This document shows positions 8,322 through 13,401 of a DNA stretch of 17,015 nt, piece by piece (the first letter of the stretch is position 1; every line of letters starts with the position of its first letter). Source of the DNA: an uncultured Clostridia bacterium (GTDB taxonomy: Bacteria > Bacillota > Clostridia > Oscillospirales > CAG-272); the NCBI GenBank assembly GCA_945485605.1, contig CALYSG010000019.1, positions 1-17,015 on the forward strand, written 5' to 3'. The position numbers were made by a program, and so were the translations under genes. The notes beneath the pieces are model-generated. The model was not told where the DNA came from. It was given only the letters and a program-made list of their open reading frames with translations, and ran no database searches.

Positions 8322-9674
8322 TTATTTCTTTAAGAACATGCCGCCGGGAAGTCCGGTGACAAGTCCCTTGAGTTCAAGTATAGTAAGTCCCGCAATGATG
8401 TCCCCTACACCGACACCTTCGATACGGAGGTTATCGGTCGATACCGCTTCATCGTCCGGCATCGCCGCATATATCGTGCGGAGCTTCGGATCGAGAGTCT
8501 CAAAGACCTTTTCGGATCCGTCCGGCTTCCTCGCGTGCTTGGGCTTCGGCACTTCGGCTTCATGCGCGGAAGTGTTCTTCTGCGTTTTTTCGGGCACCTG
8601 ACTGTTTTCGGGCACCTTTGAATATCCGGTATGGCGTATCTTCGCCGCGGCAGGCACGGCGTTGTCGGTCGGGCGCGATTCGGATTCTGTCTTGCCTATC
8701 ATAAAATCCGGAACCGTTCCGTATCTTTGCAGTACTTTTGAGTCGAGCTCACAGCGGTCTTTCACAGCCGCAAGCCTTATCTGATCCGTGACCTTTCCGT
8801 AAAGCGGAAGGAATTCGTTGAGTATATCCTCAGCTCTGAGAACGGGATGCGCGCCGTCTCGTATAAGCGCGTTAGTTCCGTTTGAATTCGGCGAGCCGAC
8901 ATTCCCGGGAAGGGCAAAAAGCTCCCTCCCCTGTACAAGTGCATCGCGTGCGGTTATCATAGCTCCGCTGTCAAAATCGCCCTCGACTATGAAAGTCCCC
9001 TGACACAGACCGCTGATTATCCTGTTTCTTTGCGGGAACGTATACCTTGTCGGAGCCGATCCCGGCGAATACTCGCTCAGAACCGTTCCGCGGCGTATAA
9101 GCTCCTCGTAAAGAAGTCTGTGTCGCTGAGGATAAGGTCTGTCCACACCGCTTCCGAGAACTGCAACCGTGTGACCTCCTGCGGCAAGTGCGGCACACGC
9201 CGAGATGCTGTCGACGCCGAGTGCCATACCGCTGACGGTGATAACACCCGCCGATGCAAGCCCGTAAGATATTTTATACGCCGAATGACAGCCGTATTCG
9301 CTCATTTTGCGTGTTCCGACCACCCCAATGCAAAGAAGTCGGTCAAACTGAGGCATTAGTCCCCTCGCATAAAGCACTATCGGAGGATCCTGTATCTGAC
9401 GAAGACGGGATGGATATCTCTCGTCATTCATCGGTATTATCTCAATATTCTGTTTATCGCACACGTGAAGTATGCGTTCGGCGTCATCAAGCCTCTTGTC
9501 GGTGAGAACGCCGAATTTCTCGTTTCCGTCACGGTCAAAGCCCGTGAGCTGTTCCTCATCGGCTCGGTATATCTCGAAAACCGATCCGAACCTGTTCAGG
9601 AGCTCCTGCGCATGCTTATTTGCCGCGCCAAGACGTTCCGCGAGCCAGATCCAATAAATTGTCTCGTCAATCAT
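8322..9674 (-). CDS. dprA: DNA-processing protein DprA (Smf)
   Basis: Binds incoming single-stranded DNA during natural transformation and loads RecA; in many non-competent bacteria its role is unclear. The 450 residues show a short N-terminal helical region (1-75) and then the DprA Rossmann fold. Motifs are GVVGTR (117-122), SGMALGVDS (148-156), FPQRNRIISGL (213-223) and LPGNVGSPNSNGTNALI (255-271). A Pro/Lys/Glu-rich, probably disordered linker (about 325-390) leads to a C-terminal winged-helix-like domain (391-450) ending KGLVTGLPGGMFLKK. The linker makes it longer than the common 290-380 residues. A strong GGAGGT lies just upstream of the ATG. It sits 22 bases after the RNA methyltransferase stop. 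No other competence genes are in the window. Confidence 0.95.
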   Translation of the reverse strand: MIDETIYWIWLAERLGAANKHAQELLNRFGSVFEIYRADEEQLTGFDRDGNEKFGVLTDKRLDDAERILHVCDKQNIEIIPMNDERYPSRLRQIQDPPIVLYARGLMPQFDRLLCIGVVGTRKMSEYGCHSAYKISYGLASAGVITVSGMALGVDSISACAALAAGGHTVAVLGSGVDRPYPQRHRLLYEELIRRGTVLSEYSPGSAPTRYTFPQRNRIISGLCQGTFIVEGDFDSGAMITARDALVQGRELFALPGNVGSPNSNGTNALIRDGAHPVLRAEDILNEFLPLYGKVTDQIRLAAVKDRCELDSKVLQRYGTVPDFMIGKTESESRPTDNAVPAAAKIRHTGYSKVPENSQVPEKTQKNTSAHEAEVPKPKHARKPDGSEKVFETLDPKLRTIYAAMPDDEAVSTDNLRIEGVGVGDIIAGLTILELKGLVTGLPGGMFLKK

Positions 9675-9696
9675 ACCGACACCTCCAAAATAGTTC

Positions 9697-10521
9697 TTAT
9701 CCGAGCTGCCTCTTCTGCTCCCAGAGAAGTATTGACGCGGCTATCGCCGCGTTAAGCGATTCCGCCCCGACCGAGATCGGAATGAATACCTTTGCATCAC
9801 AAACGTCAAGCACTGCCTGCGATAGCCCGTGCCCCTCATTACCGACAACGAAGCAGTCACCCTCTTCAAGCCTCACCCGGTCGAGCGCCATGGCCTGTCG
9901 GTCAAGCGCCGCGGCGAAAACCTTTCTTCCCGCCTTCCTCAATTCCGTGACGGTAAGGGCAAGATCTTCAGTTGTAAGCACATTTATTCCGAAAATCGCC
10001 CCCATAGAGGCTCTGACCGTCTTCGGGTTATATATGTCCGCGCAATCCGAACTGATAATAATGCTGTTCGCGCCAAGTGCCGCCGCCGATCTTATGACCG
10101 TCCCAAGGTTACCGGGATCGCGCACCGACTCGAGCAGAATGATACGCTCGTTCACATGAAAAAAAAGCGTAGCCTTATTTATTGTAGCAATTTTTCCGTG
10201 ATTGTCAAGATGTTTTACCTCACATATGATACCTTCCGGCGATTTTTCTTCCGAAACACGGTCGAAAACCGCATCAGAAAGTACAACAGCATCACAATCC
10301 GGAAATTTTTCCCCGATCCGAGACAGTATCTTTTCCTTTGACGACTCTTTAAAAAGCACCAATTCGGGCACGATCCCATGCGAAAAGAGCTCGGCGGCGA
10401 GCTTCACTCCGTCCGTGCGGAAAAGTCCGTACTCATCACGGTATTTTTTCTCGGTCAAAGAGCGTACTCTCATAACAGTCGGATTGCTCTTTGACGTAAT
10501 TATCTCATCTCTGAATTTCAT
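9697..10521 (-). CDS. TrmH/SpoU family RNA 2'-O-methyltransferase
   Basis: A SAM-dependent RNA ribose methyltransferase of the SPOUT (trefoil-knot) superfamily; the likely target is rRNA or tRNA, but the exact nucleotide cannot be read from sequence. In 274 residues the N-terminal region (1-105) resembles the SpoU substrate-binding domain, and the C-terminal catalytic domain has all three motifs. Motif 1 is RDPGNLGTVIRSAAALGA (134-151, with Asn138 and Arg144), motif 2 is VGNEGHGLS (226-234, with Glu229), and motif 3 is IPISVGAESLNAAIAAS (247-263). B. subtilis has a similar gene, ysgA, near its pheS/rplT region, so the location beside rplT is not surprising. It follows the rplT terminator and probably has its own weak promoter. 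It is likely the first gene of the block that continues into dprA. Confidence 0.9.
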   Translation of the reverse strand: MKFRDEIITSKSNPTVMRVRSLTEKKYRDEYGLFRTDGVKLAAELFSHGIVPELVLFKESSKEKILSRIGEKFPDCDAVVLSDAVFDRVSEEKSPEGIICEVKHLDNHGKIATINKATLFFHVNERIILLESVRDPGNLGTVIRSAAALGANSIIISSDCADIYNPKTVRASMGAIFGINVLTTEDLALTVTELRKAGRKVFAAALDRQAMALDRVRLEEGDCFVVGNEGHGLSQAVLDVCDAKVFIPISVGAESLNAAIAASILLWEQKRQLG

Positions 10522-10534
10522 TTTATTCGTGATC

Positions 10535-10543
10535 AGTATAACA
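10535..10543 (-). promoter_or_regulatory. Possible extended -10 promoter for the RNA methyltransferase block
   Basis: TGTTATACT on the minus strand is a TGn extended -10 with a 5/6 match to TATAAT, just after the rplT terminator tail. No -35 is visible. Initiation about 7 bases downstream would leave a leader of under 10 bases before the ATG at 10521, so translation would be nearly leaderless. The alternative is terminator read-through. Confidence 0.3.
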
Positions 10544-10568
10544 AAAACCCGGCAAAGACCGGGTTTTT
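10543..10568 (-). terminator. Intrinsic terminator of the infC-rpmI-rplT operon
   Basis: A perfect 10-bp stem (AAAAACCCGG / CCGGGTTTTT) with a 6-base loop, 8 bases beyond the rplT stop. The 3' arm supplies its own U-tract. It separates the ribosomal protein operon from the methyltransferase-dprA-topA block. Confidence 0.9.
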
Positions 10569-10576
10569 GAAATAAA

Positions 10577-10936
10577 TCAGGCGTTGAGCGCTGTCTTTGC
10601 CTGATTGCAAAGTGTCGCGAACGCTTCCTTATCGGAAACAGCCAGCTCGGAGAGGACCTTACGGTTCAGCACGACGCCGGCCTTCTTCAGACCGTGCATA
10701 AGGGTAGAATAATTCATGCCGTTGAGCTTTGCCTGTGCATTGATCCTTGCGATCCAAAGCTGTCTGAACTCTCTCTTCTTCTGCTTTCTGCCGATGAATG
10801 CGTAATTTCCGCTCTTCATCACGGCCTGCTTTGCCATCTTGAAGTGTTTGCTCTTTGAACCCCAGTAGCCTTTCGCAGCCTTCAGAACTTTATTTCTTCT
10901 TTTGCGCGTCATGAGCGCACCTTTGATTCTTGCCAT
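10577..10936 (-). CDS. rplT: 50S ribosomal protein L20
   Basis: Large-subunit protein that binds 23S rRNA early in assembly and, in studied bacteria, also represses its own operon. The 119 residues match the family length. The N-terminus MARIKGALMTRKRRNKVLK and the block RLGFRQLWIARINAQAK-like segment (here REFRQLWIARINAQAK) are characteristic, with a basic N-terminal tail and a globular C-terminal part. A very strong AGGAGG precedes the ATG. It is 19 bases downstream of rpmI and is the last gene of the operon. Confidence 0.98.
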   Translation of the reverse strand: MARIKGALMTRKRRNKVLKAAKGYWGSKSKHFKMAKQAVMKSGNYAFIGRKQKKREFRQLWIARINAQAKLNGMNYSTLMHGLKKAGVVLNRKVLSELAVSDKEAFATLCNQAKTALNA

Positions 10937-10955
10937 CTTCTTTTCCTCCTACCGA

Positions 10956-11150
10956 TTATTTCTGGATAAGTCTTCTTATGTTGGCAGCCATCTTGCCCTC
11001 AACATAGTCCGCAGTGCGGAGGTGTCTCTTTCTCTTCTGATCCTTCTTACCGAGCTTATGACGGTGTTCCGCATGGTTCATCTTGACCTTGCCGGTGCCG
11101 GTTACGGAAAATCTCTTGGCAGAAGCTCTATGTGTTTTGACCTTTCCCAT
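10956..11150 (-). CDS. rpmI: 50S ribosomal protein L35
   Basis: Small, highly basic large-subunit protein of 64 residues (MGKVKTHRASAKRF...), the standard size. The second residue is Gly where most L35 proteins have Pro, a trivial variation. A GGGAG ribosome binding site lies upstream. It sits in the universal infC-rpmI-rplT order, 74 bases after the infC stop. Confidence 0.97.
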   Translation of the reverse strand: MGKVKTHRASAKRFSVTGTGKVKMNHAEHRHKLGKKDQKRKRHLRTADYVEGKMAANIRRLIQK

Positions 11151-11224
11151 TTCAAATAACTCCCTTTCTGTTTCTTTATATCATTACAGTCCGCGGCGAA
11201 ACCGCTTACCGAATATGAATCGGA

Positions 11225-11740
11225 TCACTTTTTGACCGGTACGACGATCATGCTGTAAAATCTGCCCTCAAGTACCGGAGGCTTCTCGACCGTACCGAAT
11301 TCCGAAACTGCGTCGCGGAACTTGTCAAGCACCTCTTTACCGATCTCCTGGTGGCTCATCTCCCTGCCCTTGAATCTGAGCACGACGCGAACCTTGTTCC
11401 CCTGCTGAAGGAATTTCACAGCATTTCTCGCCTTTGTCTCGAAATCGTGGACATCAATGCGGCAAGAAAGCTGAACTTCCTTAAGCTCGACGATCTGTTG
11501 CTTCTTCTTCGCTTCTTTTTCACGTTTGTCGCGTTCAAAGCGGAAACGGCCGTAATCCATGATCTTGCAGACGGGCGGATCGCTCTGCGCCGCCATAAGG
11601 ACGAGATCAAGTCCCTTATCGTACGCCATTTCGAGAGCAGCGTGACTCTTCATGATGCCGAGAGTCTCGCCCTCGGGCCCGATGACTCTTACCTGCGGAA
11701 ATCTGATGGCCTCATTGACCAGCATTTCTTTTGTGCTAAT
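11225..11740 (-). CDS. infC: Translation initiation factor IF-3, with an AUU start codon
   Basis: Binds the 30S subunit, checks the start codon-initiator tRNA pairing and prevents premature subunit joining. The first in-frame ATG is at 11725 and has no ribosome binding site. Five codons upstream an ATT at 11738-11740 is preceded by GGAGGTGA (11747-11754) at 6 bases, and the added residues (start-S-T-K-E-M-L-V-N-E-A-I-R) match the usual IF3 N-terminus. The product is 171 residues: N-terminal domain, a Lys/Glu-rich linker (DKREKEAKKKQQ) and a C-terminal domain with VRVVLRFKGREMSHQEIG. AUU is the classical infC start in E. coli, where IF3 discriminates against it and so limits its own synthesis; the same loop is expected here. 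Confidence 0.96.
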   Translation of the reverse strand: MSTKEMLVNEAIRFPQVRVIGPEGETLGIMKSHAALEMAYDKGLDLVLMAAQSDPPVCKIMDYGRFRFERDKREKEAKKKQQIVELKEVQLSCRIDVHDFETKARNAVKFLQQGNKVRVVLRFKGREMSHQEIGKEVLDKFRDAVSEFGTVEKPPVLEGRFYSMIVVPVKK

Positions 11741-11746
11741 CGGGAT

Positions 11747-11754
11747 TCACCTCC
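11747..11754 (-). promoter_or_regulatory. infC ribosome binding site (decides the AUU start)
   Basis: GGAGGTGA on the minus strand is fully complementary to the 16S anti-Shine-Dalgarno tail and lies 6 bases from the ATT at 11738-11740. It is about 21 bases from the first ATG, too far to serve it. It directly abuts the U-rich tail of the upstream attenuator hairpin. Confidence 0.9.
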
Positions 11755-11792
11755 AAATAAAATAAAAAGCACGGAAAGCATAGACCTCCGTG
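11755..11792 (-). terminator. Candidate attenuator terminator in the infC leader
   Basis: On the minus strand, CACGGA (11787-11792) pairs with TCCGTG (11770-11775), extendable by two G-U pairs, around a short loop. It is followed by CTTTTTATTTTATTT (11755-11769) and immediately by the infC ribosome binding site. A hairpin plus U-tract just before the first gene, with an alternative partner upstream, is the layout of transcription attenuation. In B. subtilis the same operon is controlled by L20 through attenuation. Confidence 0.6.
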
Positions 11793-11883
11793 TTACAAAA
11801 CGTCCCTTCGGGCGTTCATATTATACCGTACGCGCACAGCGGTACGGTGAGAACGGAGATCGTTCTGCTTCATTGACTTAAGG

Positions 11884-11912
11884 ATTATACCACACTTTCA
11901 CCTATATGTCAA
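11884..11912 (-). promoter_or_regulatory. Consensus sigma-A promoter of infC-rpmI-rplT
   Basis: TTGACA (11907-11912), exactly 17 bases of spacer, TATAAT (11884-11889), all on the minus strand: perfect in both boxes and spacing. Transcription should begin near 11878. The -35 lies 16 bases beyond the stop codon of the small regulator gene upstream, so that gene and infC are separate units even though they share a strand. Confidence 0.93.
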
Positions 11913-11927
11913 GAGCTTTTGTAATTT

Positions 11928-12125
11928 TTATTCCGAATATTTCATAATATCCTCGACACGGCAGTCAAGTATCCGACAAAGGTCATCTACCGTCACGGTA
12001 CTTATCGGTTTATTATGCTTCAGTCGGTCAAGAAGGCTTCGACTGATGTTATATTTATTTACCAGCTTGTATGTTGTGATATTCTTTTTCTTCAGCGTTT
12101 CATAAAAAGGCTCATAGGTTATCAC
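11928..12125 (-). CDS. Small XRE-family (Cro/C1-type) DNA-binding regulator
   Basis: A 65-residue one-domain regulator with little beyond the helix-turn-helix. Leu/Ile spacing and NISRSLLDRLKHNKPIS place the HTH at about residues 17-38, and TVDDLCRILDCRVEDIMKY is the typical small-XRE ending (compare B. subtilis YozG-like proteins). The start is the GTG at 12125. GAGGTGA (12131-12137) lies 5 bases upstream, the product then begins MITYEPFYETLK as family members do, and the promoter would start RNA near 12140, downstream of a longer GTG frame at 12146. It is transcribed away from the 131-aa gene through an overlapping promoter pair with a palindrome, so autorepression and control of the neighbour are likely but inferred. 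Confidence 0.85.
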   Translation of the reverse strand: MITYEPFYETLKKKNITTYKLVNKYNISRSLLDRLKHNKPISTVTVDDLCRILDCRVEDIMKYSE

Positions 12126-12130
12126 TGCAA

Positions 12131-12137
12131 TCACCTC
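12131..12137 (-). promoter_or_regulatory. Ribosome binding site deciding the XRE regulator start
   Basis: GAGGTGA on the minus strand, 5 bases before the GTG at 12125. It lies inside the coding part of the longer alternative frame (GTG at 12146), which would also start upstream of the predicted transcription start. Confidence 0.75.
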
Positions 12138-12146
12138 TTTAATCAC

Positions 12147-12175
12147 ATTATAAAATATACCCTACATATTGACAA
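12147..12175 (-). promoter_or_regulatory. Sigma-A promoter of the XRE regulator gene
   Basis: TTGTCA (12170-12175), 17-base spacer, TATAAT (12147-12152) on the minus strand: 5/6 plus 6/6 with ideal spacing. Expected start near 12140, giving a leader of about 15 bases that carries the GAGGTGA box. Confidence 0.85.
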
Positions 12176-12184
12176 TTGTCGATA
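12167..12184. promoter_or_regulatory. Palindromic operator over the shared -35 region
   Basis: GACAATTGTC (12171-12180) is a perfect 10-bp palindrome. It extends to 18 bp (TATT...GATA flanks) with one mismatched pair. The dyad centre coincides with the overlapping -35 boxes of the divergent promoters, the classic position for a small dimeric XRE repressor to shut both. Binding by the adjacent regulator is inferred from position. Confidence 0.65.
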
Positions 12185-12197
12185 AATAGAGTATAAT
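12169..12197 (+). promoter_or_regulatory. Consensus sigma-A promoter of the 131-aa gene
   Basis: TTGACA (12169-12174), 17-base spacer, TATAAT (12192-12197) on the plus strand, a perfect match. The -35 box is displaced by one base from the opposing -35 of the regulator promoter, so two polymerases cannot occupy both at once. Confidence 0.9.
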
Positions 12198-12231
12198 CGG
12201 TAATAAAGGGTGTTATGCGGACGATTCTTCA

Positions 12232-12627
12232 ATGTCTTACAAAATGCGTATCAATTTCAGACTTGGCGAAGATCTCGAAAAAAGAGTCAGAGACGGCAGA
12301 AACGAATACTCGATTACTGTCTATGTGGACAGGATAATGCTCGGGACCGCTTACAGCGACAGGACGTTCTGGGTAAACGACGGAGACCACGTTCTTAAAA
12401 TAATATTTAACAACTTCAATATCAAGGATAAGTACCGTACATCGGTCGATCTCGGGAAAAAGAGCTTTATGATAAACGGCAATGATGCCGAATTCACGGT
12501 GATTGCCGAGCCTGACGAAAACGGCGGGATCAAGGTCCTCGACGGAAAAGCGGAAAGTGCAGTCAAACCTCCCGCCAAGATCCGCAAGCGCATATTCTCC
12601 GCGATATTCAGAAAAACAAAGCAATAG
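12232..12627 (+). CDS. Hypothetical 131-aa protein, predicted beta-rich with a basic tail
   Basis: I do not recognise a named family. Residues about 25-60 (ITVYVDRIMLGTAY then WVNDGDHVLKIIF) alternate polar and hydrophobic residues and resemble one repeat of a small beta-sandwich (PEGA/Ig-like). The C-terminus (about 112-131) is strongly basic and amphipathic (PPAKIRKRIFSAIFRKTKQ), which could bind membrane or nucleic acid. There is no signal peptide or transmembrane segment, so it is probably cytosolic. It has its own perfect promoter and a dedicated regulator, and ends at a shared hairpin facing sigE. The ribosome binding site is poor: AAAGGG (12205-12210) is over 20 bases from the ATG. An antisense frame of nearly equal length overlaps it, but the promoter direction supports the plus strand. 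Confidence 0.7.
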   Translation: MSYKMRINFRLGEDLEKRVRDGRNEYSITVYVDRIMLGTAYSDRTFWVNDGDHVLKIIFNNFNIKDKYRTSVDLGKKSFMINGNDAEFTVIAEPDENGGIKVLDGKAESAVKPPAKIRKRIFSAIFRKTKQ

Positions 12628-12628
12628 A

Positions 12629-12659
12629 AAAGGAACACTCTTGCCGTGAGTGTTCCTTT
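12629..12659. terminator. Bidirectional hairpin between the 131-aa gene and sigE
   Basis: A perfect 12-bp stem (AAAGGAACACTC / GAGTGTTCCTTT) with a 7-base loop, starting 2 bases after the 131-aa gene stop and ending 5 bases before the sigE stop. Because the arms begin and end in A/T runs, each direction has a short U-tract. It most likely ends both convergent transcripts. Confidence 0.82.
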
Positions 12660-12664
12660 ATGTT

Positions 12665-13375
12665 TCATATTTTCCCCGCGATCTCGCGCCGTAGGCGAGC
12701 GATGATCTTTTTTTCTATCCTTGATATGTAGGACTGCGATATGCCGAGCATATCTGCGACCTCCTTCTGAGTCATCTCGCGGTTTTCCCCGAGTCCGAAC
12801 CTCATTCCGATGATAAGCTGTTCCCTTTCCGAGAGTTTCCCTATTGCCTCTCGGATAACGCGACATTCCTCACGTCTCTCGAGCTCGTATGAAACGCTGT
12901 CCTCTTCGCATCCGAGAATGTCAGACAGCAAAAGCTCGTTGCCGTCCCAGTCAATATTCAGCGGTTCGTCTATCGAGACCTCGCATTTTGCGGGGCTGCG
13001 CTTTCTTATATACATAAGTATCTCATTTTCAATACATCTCGAAGCATAGGTCGCGAGCTTTATGTTTTTTTCCGGATGAAAGGTATTTATTGCCTTTATC
13101 AAACCAACCGTGCCTATCGAAACGAGATCTTCTATACCGACGCCTGTGTTTTCAAATCTTTTCGCTATATAAACCACAAGGCGCAGATTATGTTCGACGA
13201 GAAACGGCCTTGCGTCTTCGTCGGTATCAAGCCGACCGATGACCTCGGCTTCCTCCTCGGATGAGAGCGGCGCGGGAAGCACGTCGGGGCCATTCACATA
13301 GAAAAGTCCGTTTTTTTCACCGCGGCGAGCAAAAACTTTTCCGAAAATACGTTTTAAAAAAACTATTGGATTCAT
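12665..13375 (-). CDS. sigE: Sporulation sigma factor SigE (pro-sigma-E)
   Basis: Mother-cell-specific sigma factor, made as an inactive precursor. From the chosen start it has 236 residues. A hydrophobic/basic pro-sequence leads to FYVNGPDVLPAPLS, which aligns with the cleavage region of B. subtilis pro-sigma-E (YYIGGSEALPPPLS). Region 2 (about 58-127) contains NLRLVVYIAKRFENTGVGIE and KLATYASRCIENEILMYIRK; IDEPLNIDWDGNELLLSD is a sigma-E signature; region 4 has its HTH at about 202-224 (TQKEVADMLGISQSYISR). The ATG at 13375 is chosen for AGGAGG 4 bases upstream and a 26-residue pro-region close to the 27-28 of B. subtilis. An ATG at 13405 overlapping the spoIIGA stop is the alternative. sigG, often next in line, is absent. 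Confidence 0.95.
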   Translation of the reverse strand: MNPIVFLKRIFGKVFARRGEKNGLFYVNGPDVLPAPLSSEEEAEVIGRLDTDEDARPFLVEHNLRLVVYIAKRFENTGVGIEDLVSIGTVGLIKAINTFHPEKNIKLATYASRCIENEILMYIRKRSPAKCEVSIDEPLNIDWDGNELLLSDILGCEEDSVSYELERREECRVIREAIGKLSEREQLIIGMRFGLGENREMTQKEVADMLGISQSYISRIEKKIIARLRREIAGKI

Positions 13376-13379
13376 ACGC

Positions 13380-13385
13380 CCTCCT
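13380..13385 (-). promoter_or_regulatory. Ribosome binding site deciding the sigE start
   Basis: AGGAGG on the minus strand, 4 bases before the ATG at 13375. It lies inside the longer frame that begins at 13405 and overlaps the spoIIGA stop as ATGA. The strong site favours the downstream start, though coupled initiation at 13405 cannot be excluded. Confidence 0.7.
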
Positions 13386-13401
13386 CTTAATCTTAATTTG
13401 A

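Larger units (their letters stand above)
11741..11878 (-). promoter_or_regulatory. Structured 5' leader of infC-rpmI-rplT (L20-leader-like attenuator)
   Basis: About 137 bases of untranslated RNA between the predicted transcription start (near 11878) and the AUU start. In transcript order it can form AGAACG/CGTTCT (11850-11866), ACCGTAC/GTACGGT (11825-11848), AACG-CCC/GGG-A-CGTT (11799-11816) and the terminator hairpin (11770-11792). GATCTCCGT (11853-11861) can pair over 9 positions, one of them G-U, with ACGGAGGTC (11783-11791). This would consume the 5' arm of the terminator and act as an antiterminator. Whether this is a homologue of the Rfam L20 leader cannot be judged by eye. Confidence 0.6.

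Noticed and set aside
11151..11224. Possible regulatory structure between infC and rpmI, as in E. coli L20 control
   Set aside because: Only 4-bp stems are visible in the 74-base gap; the better candidate for L20 control is the leader upstream of infC.
12229..12624. Minus-strand frame nearly the same length as the 131-aa gene
   Set aside because: The perfect promoter at 12169-12197 points rightward and the terminator abuts the plus-strand stop. The antisense product looks unnatural (many Arg, His and Cys).
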